A DNA stretch of 13,066 nucleotides from Lentisphaeraceae bacterium (GCA_004551905.1 SFPL01000103.1:1-13066), one strand, 5' to 3'; positions 5,838 through 12,596 are shown, counted from the stretch's first letter. The notes: generated by a model not told the origin, from the letters alone. Numbers and translations are program-made.

Positions 5838-5858
5838 GTTGCGGGGAGGTCCCGCAAC
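5838..5858 (+). promoter_or_regulatory. 5' leader hairpin before the lipoprotein gene
   Basis: GTTGCGGG (5838-5845) pairs perfectly with CCCGCAAC (5851-5858) around GAGGT. It sits near the predicted 5' end of the transcript and would protect the mRNA from 5' decay. The true Shine-Dalgarno, AAAGGA at 5878-5883, lies downstream and stays free. Confidence 0.55.
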
Positions 5859-5891
5859 CATTCTAAAAACCCACAAGAAAGGACTACAGAA

Positions 5892-6347
5892 ATGAAGAAG
5901 ATCCTCGTTGCTGCTGCCATCGCCGCCGCTGCCTGCGGTTGCGTTTCAGTGAACCAGAACGATGGTGGGAACGCCTGCCGCCGCCCCTGCATCGCGAAGG
6001 ACATCGTGCATGAGAAGTTTACGGTCGCCGACAAACCCGTCACCGCTCAGGACAACATCAACTGCCTGTTCGGCTTCATCTGCTGGGGCTCAAGCGCCAC
6101 GCACACCGCCGACGCCGTCTGCGGGCAGAACCCGTTAATCCCGAGCGCCCTCGACAAGGCCAAGAACGGTGCCTATGCCAACGCCTGCGATGCCGCCAAG
6201 TGCGATCAGATCGTCGGTGCCAAGTACAAGGTCACGACCAAGGACTACTTTGTGTTCAAGCAGTTCAAGGCCGAGATCTCCGGCTACCCGGCGACTCTCT
6301 CCGGCGTTGAGCTCATCGAGAACAAGACCCCCTGCTGCGTCAAGTAA
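5892..6347 (+). CDS. Small Cys-rich secreted lipoprotein of unknown function
   Basis: 151 aa. The N-terminus MKKILVAAAIAAAACGC is a basic n-region plus a hydrophobic stretch ending in a lipobox-like ACGC, so it is probably exported, lipidated at C17 (or C15) and anchored to a membrane. The precursor has eleven cysteines (15, 17, 29, 33, 58, 64, 77, 99, 104, 148, 149), suggesting disulfides. The middle (SALDKAKNGAYANACDAA, 85-102) and the following beta-like segment ending GYPATLSGVE (131-140) faintly recall small TRL-like lipoproteins, but I do not recognise the family with confidence. Translation should be efficient: AAAGGA lies 8 nt before the ATG. With its own promoter, leader hairpin and terminator it is a monocistronic unit, the arrangement of an abundant envelope lipoprotein. 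A long plus-strand frame continues upstream through nadA but is only an antisense shadow. Confidence 0.8.
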   Translation: MKKILVAAAIAAAACGCVSVNQNDGGNACRRPCIAKDIVHEKFTVADKPVTAQDNINCLFGFICWGSSATHTADAVCGQNPLIPSALDKAKNGAYANACDAAKCDQIVGAKYKVTTKDYFVFKQFKAEISGYPATLSGVELIENKTPCCVK

Positions 6348-6393
6348 GGAGTCTGACACGACTGTCGGTTTTGCCCGACAGCGTATCGTAACT

Positions 6394-6432
6394 GCGGCGA
6401 AACGGCTTCAGGCTGGTTTCGCCGCGTTTTTT
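6394..6432 (+). terminator. Rho-independent terminator of the lipoprotein gene
   Basis: GCGGCGAAAC (6394-6403) pairs perfectly with GTTTCGCCGC (6416-6425) around a 12-nt loop and is followed by GTTTTTT (6426-6432). A second hairpin, CTGTCGG/CCGACAG (6362-6368 and 6375-6381), lies just upstream and has no T-run. The structure faces the plus strand only; the converging aminotransferase gene has no equivalent. Confidence 0.88.
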
Positions 6433-6512
6433 CGTCCAGAATTTCTGGCTTTCCCTTTTAATACCCCTTTTAATATATAGACACAGGCAAAGGCCAAAAG
6501 GTGAAAAAATTT
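6433..6512. other. AT-rich convergent spacer
   Basis: No gene is visible. It contains the palindrome CCAGAA-T-TTCTGG (6436-6448) and a 12-nt-period duplication of CCCTTTTAATA (6453-6463 and 6465-6475). The palindrome might serve as a weak 3' end for the minus-strand aminotransferase transcript. Confidence 0.4.
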
Positions 6513-7634
6513 TTACGGTTTGCCGAGGACCGCGGCAAAGGCGGACGCGGCGCGATCCATGTCGGCGAGCGAAAGCGTGGGGTGCACCCAGAAGCCAACG
6601 GTCCACGCGGCGAGAGCGACGGCGGTCGGCTTCTTCGCCATCAGCGGCCAGAGGATCCGGTAGGCCGGCACGCCGGCCGCCTGTAGATTCTCGATGAAGC
6701 GCGCGACCGGCACGCAGAGCTTCTTCTGGTCGAGCACGAACGGCACCAGCCAGAAGCTCGCGCGGCGCGCGGGCGTGTCCACCGGCCAGCCGACGATGGG
6801 AGAGGCGGAGCCGAGCGAATCGGAGAGACGCCTAAGCCGCGCGACAAGCCGTTCGGCAAGACGACGGCGGCGCGGCAGATTCCAGCTCTCCAGCCGTTCG
6901 AGTTCGCAAAGCCCCACCGCGCTCTGGATCTCGGTCAGCCGCGCGTTGTAGCCGACGCGGTCATACTCCTTCGGCGCGCTTCCCACCTTCCAGCCGTGGT
7001 CGCGCAGCGACTCCACCGCGCGCGCCGTCTTCGCCGAACGGCAGACCACCATGCCGCCCTCGCCGGCGGTGGTGATGTGCTTCGACTGGCAGAAGGAGAA
7101 GCAGCCGGCGTCGCCAAGCGTACCGACCTTGCGGCCACGGTATTCGCCGCCAAGGCACTGGGCACAGTCCTCGACCACGAAAATGCCGCGCTTCCGCGCG
7201 AGCGCGAGGATTGGCGCCATATCGGCGACCTGCCCGTAGAGGTGCACCACCACGACGGCCCTGGTGCGCGGGGTGAGCGCCGCCGCGATGGTGCGCGCGC
7301 TGAGCAGGTGGTCGGGCCCGACGTCCGCGAAGACCGGGCGAGCGCCGGCGTTGGCGACGGCGGTCGCGCTGGCGCGGAAGGAGTACGGCGTCACCACCAC
7401 ATCGTCGCCGCGCCCGACGCCCAGCGCCTCAAGCGCCAGGTGGAGCGCGGCGGTGCCGGACGAAACCGCGAGCGCGCGCTTTGCGCCGATCCACTTCGCA
7501 AACGCCGCCTCGAACTCGCGGCCGCGATTGCCGGTCCAGTAATTGACGCGGCCCGAGCGCAGCACCTTCAGCGCCTCGCGCTCCGCCTTCGCCGAGAACC
7601 GCGGCCAGACCATCCTGTCCTTTACATCGCCCAT
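6513..7634 (-). CDS. DegT/DnrJ/EryC1/StrS-family PLP aminotransferase
   Basis: 373 aa, the usual length. These enzymes transfer an amino group, usually from glutamate, to keto-sugars or related carbonyls on the way to surface polysaccharides, glycolipids or antibiotics. Visible landmarks: SSGTAALHLAL (58-68) for phosphate binding, TPYSFRASA (82-90), VEDCAQCLGGEYRGRKVGTLGD (154-175) with D156 against the pyridine nitrogen, FSFCQSKHITTAGEGGMV (179-196) with the Schiff-base K185, and GYNARLTEIQSAVG (228-241). The substrate cannot be told from sequence. ATG 7634 is chosen because the conserved fold begins just after it and a promoter -10 box lies 6 nt before it; a longer frame reaching 7742 is only the inverted repeat read through. 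With the nearby GT4 glycosyltransferase it may belong to cell-surface glycan synthesis, though the two genes are not in one operon. Confidence 0.92.
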   Translation of the reverse strand: MGDVKDRMVWPRFSAKAEREALKVLRSGRVNYWTGNRGREFEAAFAKWIGAKRALAVSSGTAALHLALEALGVGRGDDVVVTPYSFRASATAVANAGARPVFADVGPDHLLSARTIAAALTPRTRAVVVVHLYGQVADMAPILALARKRGIFVVEDCAQCLGGEYRGRKVGTLGDAGCFSFCQSKHITTAGEGGMVVCRSAKTARAVESLRDHGWKVGSAPKEYDRVGYNARLTEIQSAVGLCELERLESWNLPRRRRLAERLVARLRRLSDSLGSASPIVGWPVDTPARRASFWLVPFVLDQKKLCVPVARFIENLQAAGVPAYRILWPLMAKKPTAVALAAWTVGFWVHPTLSLADMDRAASAFAAVLGKP

Positions 7635-7640
7635 GCGCGT

Positions 7641-7649
7641 AGTATACCA
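7641..7649 (-). promoter_or_regulatory. Extended -10 box of the aminotransferase gene
   Basis: TGGTATACT on the minus strand, 6 nt before ATG 7634. No Shine-Dalgarno and no recognisable -35. A leaderless transcript is predicted. Confidence 0.68.
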
Positions 7650-7761
7650 TATTCGTGGTTCGTGATTCGTGGTTCGTGGCTCGCCGGGGGTGCCCCCGGC
7701 GAAGCTAGCCGCACAGGCGGTCGCTACAGCGGCGTGAACCACGAATCACGAACCACGAATA

Positions 7762-7770
7762 TGGTATAAT
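7762..7770 (+). promoter_or_regulatory. Extended -10 box of the helicase gene
   Basis: TGGTATAAT with the hexamer at 7765-7770, in the same ATATGGTATAATACGC context as the lipoprotein promoter. ATG 7781 follows after 10 nt, so any leader is only about 3-4 nt and contains no Shine-Dalgarno. Confidence 0.7.
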
Positions 7771-7780
7771 ACGCCCAGCA

Positions 7781-9871
7781 ATGGATGCCGCTGCTTTCAT
7801 AGCGAACCCCACCTGGGAAACCGTGGTCCCGCCGCGACGCGCGCCGGGGTCGCCCCGCCATCTGCCCGCGCACGAGGACTGCTCGCCGCTCGACGTGGAG
7901 GCGACGCAGACGTACCTGCGCGCCGGCGGAACTCTGGGCGCGCGCGAGGGCTACGAGGAGCGCCCCGGACAGATCGACATGTGCGGCGCCGTCGCCGCCG
8001 CTTTCAACGCCCGCGAGCATCTGATGGTCGAGGCTGGCACCGGCGTCGGCAAGTCCCTCGCCTACCTGGTGCCGGCCGTCCTCTGGGCCTGGAAGAACGA
8101 CACCCCGGTCGTGGTCTCCACCGCCACCCGCAACCTGCAGGGACAACTCATCAGCTCCGACATCCCCAGGGCCGTCTCGGTGCTCGGCGATGACGCCTCC
8201 GCCTTCAAGGTCGCCCTGCTCAAGGGCAGGTCCAACTACGCCTGCCTCAAGTCCGTGGCAGAGTTCTTCTCGCCCGGCTACTGGACGATGTCCGACGACG
8301 AGCAGCGGCTCCTGCCGGGCTTCATCGAGTGGCTCTCGTCCACGCCCGACGGCGACCTCGACACCTACGACGGCATCAGCCGCGCGCTCCTCTCGCGTCC
8401 CGGCGACGAATGCACCGGGCGCAGGTGTCCGTACTACGGACGCTGCTTCGTCCAGAAGGCGCGCCAGAACGCCGCCGAGGCGCACCTCGTGGTCGTCAAC
8501 CACGCGCTCGTCCTGGCCGAGGCCACCTCGCCCGGCAGCGGCATCCTGCCGGCCTACGGACGGCTCGTGCTCGACGAGGCCCACAACCTCGAGTCGATCG
8601 CCACTGAAGCCCTCAGCTCCGAGTTCTCGCTGCCCGAGCTCAACCGCATTCTCCGCCGCCTCAAGCGACACCGCAAGGAGTTTTCGCGCGATGCCGACGC
8701 CGTTGCCTCCGCTGCGGAGAGATTCCTCTCCTTCCTCGGCAAGCTGCTGCCGCCGAAGACCGAACTCCGCCGCTACGGGCGCACCCGCCTCTACTGGGAG
8801 GACACCGCCCGCCTCGCCGAGCTCCAGGGCGCGTTCGAGTCCGCGCTCATCGGCCTCGTCCACCGCCTCCACGACTTCGCCAGCGCCGCGGACGAGCGCG
8901 ACGCCGACCTTGCCACTCTCCTCTCCGCCGATGCCGACCGCCTGCTCGCCTTCGCGAACGAGGCCGCGTTCGTTGTCGCCGGCGAAAAGGAGGACGACTA
9001 CGTCTACTGGGTTGAACGCGTGCGCGTCGACCGCCGCCGCGGCCACGTCCGCCTCGTCGCCGCGCCGCTCTCGGTGGCGAAGGAGCTCGCGGACATCCTC
9101 TACGGCCGCAAGGACTCCGCCATCCTCTGCTCCGCCACGCTCCGCGTCGGCAGCGACTTCCGCTACATGGCGCGGCGGCTCGGCGCGGATGAGCGCTTCC
9201 GCTTCCTCACCGCCACCAGTCCCTTCGACTACTTCCGCCAGGCGCTGGTGCTGGCGCCGGACTTCCTGCCCGACCCCGCCGCCGACCAGGGCGCCTGCGT
9301 CCCCGCGCTTGCGCGCACCCTCGCGCGCGTTTGCGCCGCCACCCAGGGCCGCGCGCTCGTCCTCTTCACCAGCTACGAGATGATGAACGCCGTCGCCGCC
9401 GCCGCGTCCGAGCCCTTCGCCGAGGCTTCGCTCAACCTCCTGGTGCAGGGCGAGGGAAGATCCCGCGAGGCGCTGACGCGCGCGCTAAAGGAAGGCGAGC
9501 GCACCGTGCTCTTCGGCGCCCAGTCGTTCTGGGAGGGAGTGGACGTCGCCGGCGAGGCGCTTTCGTGCGTGGTCATCACCCGGCTCCCCTTCGCGCAGGT
9601 CGGAGACCCGATTGCCGAGGCGCGCTCCGAGAGGGTGCAGCGCGAGGGCGGCAGTCCGTTCCGCGACTACGCGCTGCCGGAGGCGGTGATCCGCTTCCGC
9701 CAGGGCTTCGGGCGGCTGATCCGCACCAAATCCGACCGCGGCGTAGTGGTCATCACCGACCCTCGGATCGTCACCAAGAACTACGGGGCCGTTTTCCGCA
9801 AGTCCATCCCGGCCACGATCCACACCGTGACCGAGGAGCCGGAGCTCCTCGGCCGCATCGCCGGCTTCTGA
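7781..9871 (+). CDS. dinG: DinG/YoaA-type ATP-dependent DNA helicase (XPD-like, Fe-S)
   Basis: 696 aa. Superfamily 2 helicase of the DinG/XPD group, which unwinds DNA 5' to 3' and clears R-loops, forks or G-quadruplexes during repair. Motifs in order: Walker A EAGTGVGKS (84-92, K91), motif Ia STATRNLQGQL (113-123), four cysteines expected to hold a [4Fe-4S] cluster (C155 in NYACLK; C211, C216 and C222 in ECTGRRCPYYGRCF), VVVNHALV (237-244), Walker B DEAH (265-268), SATLR, the ARTLARVC...GRALVLFTSYEMM segment of the second motor domain, GAQSFWEGVDV, and motif VI QGFGRLIR (641-648). There is no N-terminal exonuclease domain as found in Firmicute DinG. The start ATG 7781 lies right after a promoter. 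The gene is monocistronic; no clear terminator follows. Confidence 0.94.
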   Translation: MDAAAFIANPTWETVVPPRRAPGSPRHLPAHEDCSPLDVEATQTYLRAGGTLGAREGYEERPGQIDMCGAVAAAFNAREHLMVEAGTGVGKSLAYLVPAVLWAWKNDTPVVVSTATRNLQGQLISSDIPRAVSVLGDDASAFKVALLKGRSNYACLKSVAEFFSPGYWTMSDDEQRLLPGFIEWLSSTPDGDLDTYDGISRALLSRPGDECTGRRCPYYGRCFVQKARQNAAEAHLVVVNHALVLAEATSPGSGILPAYGRLVLDEAHNLESIATEALSSEFSLPELNRILRRLKRHRKEFSRDADAVASAAERFLSFLGKLLPPKTELRRYGRTRLYWEDTARLAELQGAFESALIGLVHRLHDFASAADERDADLATLLSADADRLLAFANEAAFVVAGEKEDDYVYWVERVRVDRRRGHVRLVAAPLSVAKELADILYGRKDSAILCSATLRVGSDFRYMARRLGADERFRFLTATSPFDYFRQALVLAPDFLPDPAADQGACVPALARTLARVCAATQGRALVLFTSYEMMNAVAAAASEPFAEASLNLLVQGEGRSREALTRALKEGERTVLFGAQSFWEGVDVAGEALSCVVITRLPFAQVGDPIAEARSERVQREGGSPFRDYALPEAVIRFRQGFGRLIRTKSDRGVVVITDPRIVTKNYGAVFRKSIPATIHTVTEEPELLGRIAGF

Positions 9872-9908
9872 AGCCCACGGGCGACATGACTTGTCTTCCT
9901 GTGAGGTC

Positions 9909-10085
9909 TTACGTCACTCCGTTGCCCTCCTCATAGCAAGCGCCAAGGTCATACTGCGCTGGAGCAAAGCCCTTGTACGCCCACTCGTGAATCAGCTTAA
10001 TGTGGTTTTCGCTACCACGCTCGATCTCCACAACCTGCCCGACCTTCCCAGGCTTCTCTTTCTCTTCATCCGGGATAAGGATTTT
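9909..10085 (-). pseudogene. Decayed Sel1-repeat protein gene
   Basis: A 58-residue open stretch on the minus strand with no start codon, ending in TAA at 9911-9909. Residues 35-58 (WAYKGFAPAQYDLGACYEEGNGVT) are the first two-thirds of a Sel1-like (TPR-type) repeat, which normally goes on as KD and further repeats; here TAA stands where K is expected. Immediately upstream the frame is closed (TAA TGA), but adding one A to the A5 run at 10082-10086 would join it to another open frame reaching back to about 10133 (RVIFICLSCDDANNEK). So the gene carries at least one frameshift, one early stop and a lost start. Which upstream frame is original is uncertain. The fragment fills most of the 275-nt gap between the helicase and glycosyltransferase stops. 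Confidence 0.6.
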
Positions 10086-10146
10086 TCATTATTCGCATCG
10101 TCACATGACAGGCAGATAAAAATTACCCTGTCGCTCCGCTGCCGTC

Positions 10147-11178
10147 TCAGCAGCCGAGAACCCCCTTCATCCTATTCAAGAACACCTGTTTCGAAAACCG
10201 TCGCGCATTGGCACGACATGCATCTGGATTCCAGCTCCGGCCTTCGCACTCCTCCATCGCGCAACACAGCGATTCAACATCCTGCCTGTCGAAGAACACC
10301 CCCGTCTCACCATCCCTGACCGTCTCGAGCGCACCGCCGCCGCGAAAGGCTATCACCGGCACGCCAGCCGCCTGGGCCTCGACAGGGACTATGCCGAAGT
10401 CCTCGACTCCCGGGAAAAGCAGCGCCCTCGCGTCAGCGTATGCCAAGCGCAGTTCTTCACGCGTGAATCCGCCGCCCCCCACCACAACAAGCCGTCGTCC
10501 GAGTCGTTCACAGGCGGCGCGGGCGAGGTCGAATCGCTTGTACTTGACCGGTGCGCCTGCGAAAAGATAGTAGTCGCCGGCATCGCGCGTGCAGTTTCCG
10601 TAGAACTCGACGTCAACAGGGGGATGCACGACAGCGGAGTCCCGTCCGTAGATGCGCTTGATGCGCTCAGCGACAAACGCGCTGTTGGCAACGAACGTGT
10701 CGACCGACTCGGCGCTCTTCAGGTCCTCGCGGCGCAGATAGCTTGTGAAGAGCTTCATTGAGAGCTTCCCGATCAGCCCCGTCGAGCGATAGTACTCGTC
10801 GTGCATGTCCCAGAGGTAGCGCATCGGCGTGTGGCAGTAGCAGACGTGGCGCGCGCCGGCGCGTTTGCGAATGCCCTTGATGGGGCCAGACTCACTTGAG
10901 ACGACCAGATCGTATGCGTCCAGATCAAGACGGCGTGTCGCGAGCGGCATCAGCGGCAAAAACGCCTGCGGATGCTTCCGCCCGAACGGCAACCGCGCGA
11001 TGAAGCTTTCCTCCACGCGGTGCCCCCAGAGCGACCGGCGCGACGTCTCGCCGAAAGGACGCGGCAGATAGGCGTGCGTAAATATAGTGGCCTCCGGCAG
11101 CAACTCTCCAAGCGCGGAGAGCACCTGCTCTCCGCCACGCACGTTCGTGAGCCAATAATGGAGAAGCGCCGTTTTCAT
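10147..11178 (-). CDS. GT4-family glycosyltransferase
   Basis: 343 aa. A retaining GT-B glycosyltransferase using a nucleotide-sugar donor, likely cytoplasmic-face and involved in surface polysaccharide or glycolipid assembly. The acceptor-side domain starts MKTALLHYWLTNVRGGEQVL with the GGEQ loop (15-18), and HTPMRYLWDMHDEYY (116-130) is characteristic of a mannosyltransferase-like GT4 subgroup. The donor-side domain has FAGAPVKYKRFDLA (206-219) and the E-x7-E motif E259/E267 in GVEDFGIVPVEAQAAGVPVIAF. No membrane segment is visible. ATG 11178 lies 9 nt after an extended -10 box and there is no Shine-Dalgarno. queH ends only 22 nt upstream, so some transcription may also come from the tRNA-dtd cluster. 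Donor and acceptor cannot be told. Confidence 0.9.
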   Translation of the reverse strand: MKTALLHYWLTNVRGGEQVLSALGELLPEATIFTHAYLPRPFGETSRRSLWGHRVEESFIARLPFGRKHPQAFLPLMPLATRRLDLDAYDLVVSSESGPIKGIRKRAGARHVCYCHTPMRYLWDMHDEYYRSTGLIGKLSMKLFTSYLRREDLKSAESVDTFVANSAFVAERIKRIYGRDSAVVHPPVDVEFYGNCTRDAGDYYLFAGAPVKYKRFDLARAACERLGRRLVVVGGGGFTREELRLAYADARALLFPGVEDFGIVPVEAQAAGVPVIAFRGGGALETVRDGETGVFFDRQDVESLCCAMEECEGRSWNPDACRANARRFSKQVFLNRMKGVLGC

Positions 11179-11187
11179 TGGTGTTGC

Positions 11188-11196
11188 ATTATATCA
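11188..11196 (-). promoter_or_regulatory. Extended -10 box of the glycosyltransferase gene
   Basis: TGATATAAT on the minus strand in the 22-nt gap after queH; ATG 11178 follows after 9 nt. The -35 region would fall in the queH 3' end and shows no consensus. It shares the TGn extension but not the flanking ATATGG...ACGC of the other promoters. Confidence 0.6.
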
Positions 11197-11200
11197 TTTT

Positions 11201-11737
11201 TCAACGCTGTTTGCAGTGCGAGAACTCGCAGCCGCAGTAGGACTGGCGGTAGAGGTTGAGTTCCTTGGAGCGCGCCACGGAGCGCTGGAAGCCACCGCCC
11301 TTCTTGAAGTCAATCTCCGAGAACCCTTCGCCGGCCTCATGCCCGGCGGCGAAGACCTGGCTCGACACCTTGTGCGGCGAGACGGTGAGGGAGGTCGTGA
11401 ACTCGCCGATGCCGTGCGCAGCGGCGAACTCGGCCACCTTGCGGAGCGAATAGCGGAAGCAGCGCTCGCACCGTGCACCGTGCTCCGGCTCGCCTTCGAA
11501 GCCCGCGGCGACTTCGCGCAGCCACTCCTCGTGGTCGTAGGGGATGACCTCGAAGGCGGTGCCGTCGTGTTCCGCCAGCGCGGCGGCGGCGGCGCGGCGA
11601 CGCTCAAACTCTTCCGCCGTGTCGATGTTGGAGTTGGCGAAGACCATCGTCACCTCGCGTCCGTCGGCGACGAGCCGCGGCACGCAGGCCGAGGCGCACG
11701 GTCCGCAGCAGACATGGAGCGCGATCGCGCTACTCAT
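11201..11737 (-). CDS. queH: Epoxyqueuosine reductase QueH (DUF208)
   Basis: 178 aa. QueH carries out the last step of queuosine synthesis, reducing epoxyqueuosine at position 34 of tRNAs with GUN anticodons; it is the cobalamin-independent alternative to QueG. The family cysteine pattern is complete: C10, C11 and C14 in HVCCGPC, C90 and C93 in CERCF, and C168 and C170 in YCGCEFS, which ligate the iron-sulfur and iron centres. FANSNIDTAEEFERR (33-47) and TSLTVSPHKVSSQVF (115-129) are also typical. Its ATG overlaps the end of the RF-1-domain gene by 8 nt, so it is the third gene of a dtd operon; no other queuosine gene is in the window. Confidence 0.93.
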   Translation of the reverse strand: MSSAIALHVCCGPCASACVPRLVADGREVTMVFANSNIDTAEEFERRRAAAAALAEHDGTAFEVIPYDHEEWLREVAAGFEGEPEHGARCERCFRYSLRKVAEFAAAHGIGEFTTSLTVSPHKVSSQVFAAGHEAGEGFSEIDFKKGGGFQRSVARSKELNLYRQSYCGCEFSHCKQR

Positions 11738-12134
11738 CCGGGTCTACCTTCCTGCGCCTGGCCTTCAGCTCCGAATGCGCATGCTTGTCGGCGAGCATCT
11801 TCTGTTTCTGGCGGCGGCTGCGGCGGCGCTTCTGGCGGCGCACCTTCTCGCGCCGCTGTTGTTCTGCGGTCGCCCGCCCCTTCTCGCGCGCGAGGATCGC
11901 CTCGGCGAGCATCCGCCGCGCAAGCCAGCGGTTCGTCTCGCGGCTACGGGTCTCGCCGCAGCGCACCGCCATCCCGCTCGGCGCGTGCGCGAGCCTGACC
12001 ACGCTCGAGGTCTTGTTGGTCTTCTGGCCGCCGGGACCGCCGCCGAGGATGAAGCTCTCCTCGAGGTCGTCCTCGAAGACCGAAGCCTCGGCCATCAGCG
12101 CCTCGATGCGCGCGATTGTCTCCGGCGAGATCAT
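11730..12134 (-). CDS. RF-1-domain peptide-release / ribosome-rescue factor
   Basis: 134 aa. It contains the class I release-factor catalytic domain only: GGGPGGQKTNKTSSVVRL (31-48) with the GGQ at 35-37 that triggers peptidyl-tRNA hydrolysis, followed by HAPSGMAVRCGETRSRETNRWLA. There is no codon-recognition domain. The C-terminal third (about 95-130) is extremely rich in Arg, Lys and Gln, like the tail that ArfB-type factors insert into the empty mRNA channel of stalled ribosomes. The segment after GGQ is closer, by eye, to the RF2/C12orf65-like branch than to E. coli ArfB, so I give no symbol. It overlaps dtd by 4 nt (ATGA) and queH by 8 nt, indicating coupled translation. Confidence 0.85.
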   Translation of the reverse strand: MISPETIARIEALMAEASVFEDDLEESFILGGGPGGQKTNKTSSVVRLAHAPSGMAVRCGETRSRETNRWLARRMLAEAILAREKGRATAEQQRREKVRRQKRRRSRRQKQKMLADKHAHSELKARRRKVDPDE

Positions 12135-12583
12135 TCCGCGCCCGCCTTAAGCTCCAGCGAGAACGGCCCGTCGTTGACGAGCCTGACGCTCATCTCCGCG
12201 CCGAAGCGGCCGATGCCGACCCGGTCGGCGCCGAGCGCCTCGCGGAGCCGCGCGACAACTCGCTCGTAAAGCGGCTCGGCGACTTCAGGACGCGCTGCGG
12301 CGGAAAAGCCAGGACGCCGCCCGTGCCGCGTGTCGGCGTAGAGCGTGAACTGCGAGACGATGATTACCGAGCCGCCGGCGTCCTGGATGGAGAGGTTGGT
12401 CTTGCCGGCGGCGTCCTCGAATATCCTGAGCGCGACAACCCGCGCGGCGAGCTCGTCGGCGTCCTTTTCGGTGTCGGAGTGGGTAACGCCAAGCAAGACG
12501 AGATAGCCGCGCCCGATGGACGCGACCGTCTCGCCGCCGATCGTCACCGACGCCTCGGTGACCCTTTGTATCCAGGCTTTCAT
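12131..12583 (-). CDS. dtd: D-aminoacyl-tRNA deacylase Dtd
   Basis: 150 aa. It hydrolyses D-amino acids (and Gly from tRNA-Ala) off mischarged tRNAs, a translation quality-control step in the cytosol. Hallmarks: start MKAWIQRVTEASVTIGG, the active-site SQFTLYAD (77-84), DTRHGRRPGFSAAA (84-97) and the cross-subunit motif NDGP (137-140), here followed by FS instead of the common VT. ATG 12583 is chosen from the family N-terminus; a longer frame running to 12745 is a read-through of the tRNA-Pro gene. The ATG lies 13 nt after the CCA end of tRNA-Pro, with no Shine-Dalgarno and no convincing promoter in between, so the mRNA is probably released by tRNA 3' processing from the 16S-tRNA transcript. 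Confidence 0.95.
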   Translation of the reverse strand: MKAWIQRVTEASVTIGGETVASIGRGYLVLLGVTHSDTEKDADELAARVVALRIFEDAAGKTNLSIQDAGGSVIIVSQFTLYADTRHGRRPGFSAAARPEVAEPLYERVVARLREALGADRVGIGRFGAEMSVRLVNDGPFSLELKAGAE

Positions 12584-12596
12584 CGAAAGGTGGGAT

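Larger units (their letters stand above)
7637..7774. repeat. Long inverted repeat holding two divergent promoters
   Basis: The arms 7637-7675 and 7736-7774 are complementary at 38 of 39 positions. Each arm reads outwards from TTCGTGGTTCGTGATTCGTGG-type sequence into an extended -10 box. The 60-nt centre holds a near-perfect hairpin TCGCCGGGGG-TG-CCCCCGGCGA (7681-7702) and a looser GCCGC/GCGGC pairing (7708-7712 and 7730-7734). The single mismatch (7642) falls inside a -10 hexamer, making TATACT on the aminotransferase side and TATAAT on the helicase side. The sequence types resemble dispersed repeats seen in uncultured bacterial genomes. Confidence 0.9.

Noticed and set aside
5064..6347. 427-codon plus-strand frame running through nadA into the lipoprotein gene
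   Set aside because: Its 3' third is the lipoprotein gene, which has its own promoter, Shine-Dalgarno and signal peptide; the 5' part is antisense to nadA and unlike any protein.
7635..7742. 36-codon N-terminal extension of the aminotransferase
   Set aside because: It is the inverted repeat translated (NHEPR-type residues); the promoter -10 lies inside it, so ATG 7634 must be the start.
7724..9046. 440-codon minus-strand frame antisense to the helicase
   Set aside because: Shadow of dinG, whose motifs are intact on the plus strand.
9891..10319. Plus-strand frame of 142 codons after the helicase
   Set aside because: Runs antisense through the Sel1 remnant and the end of the glycosyltransferase; no recognisable protein features.
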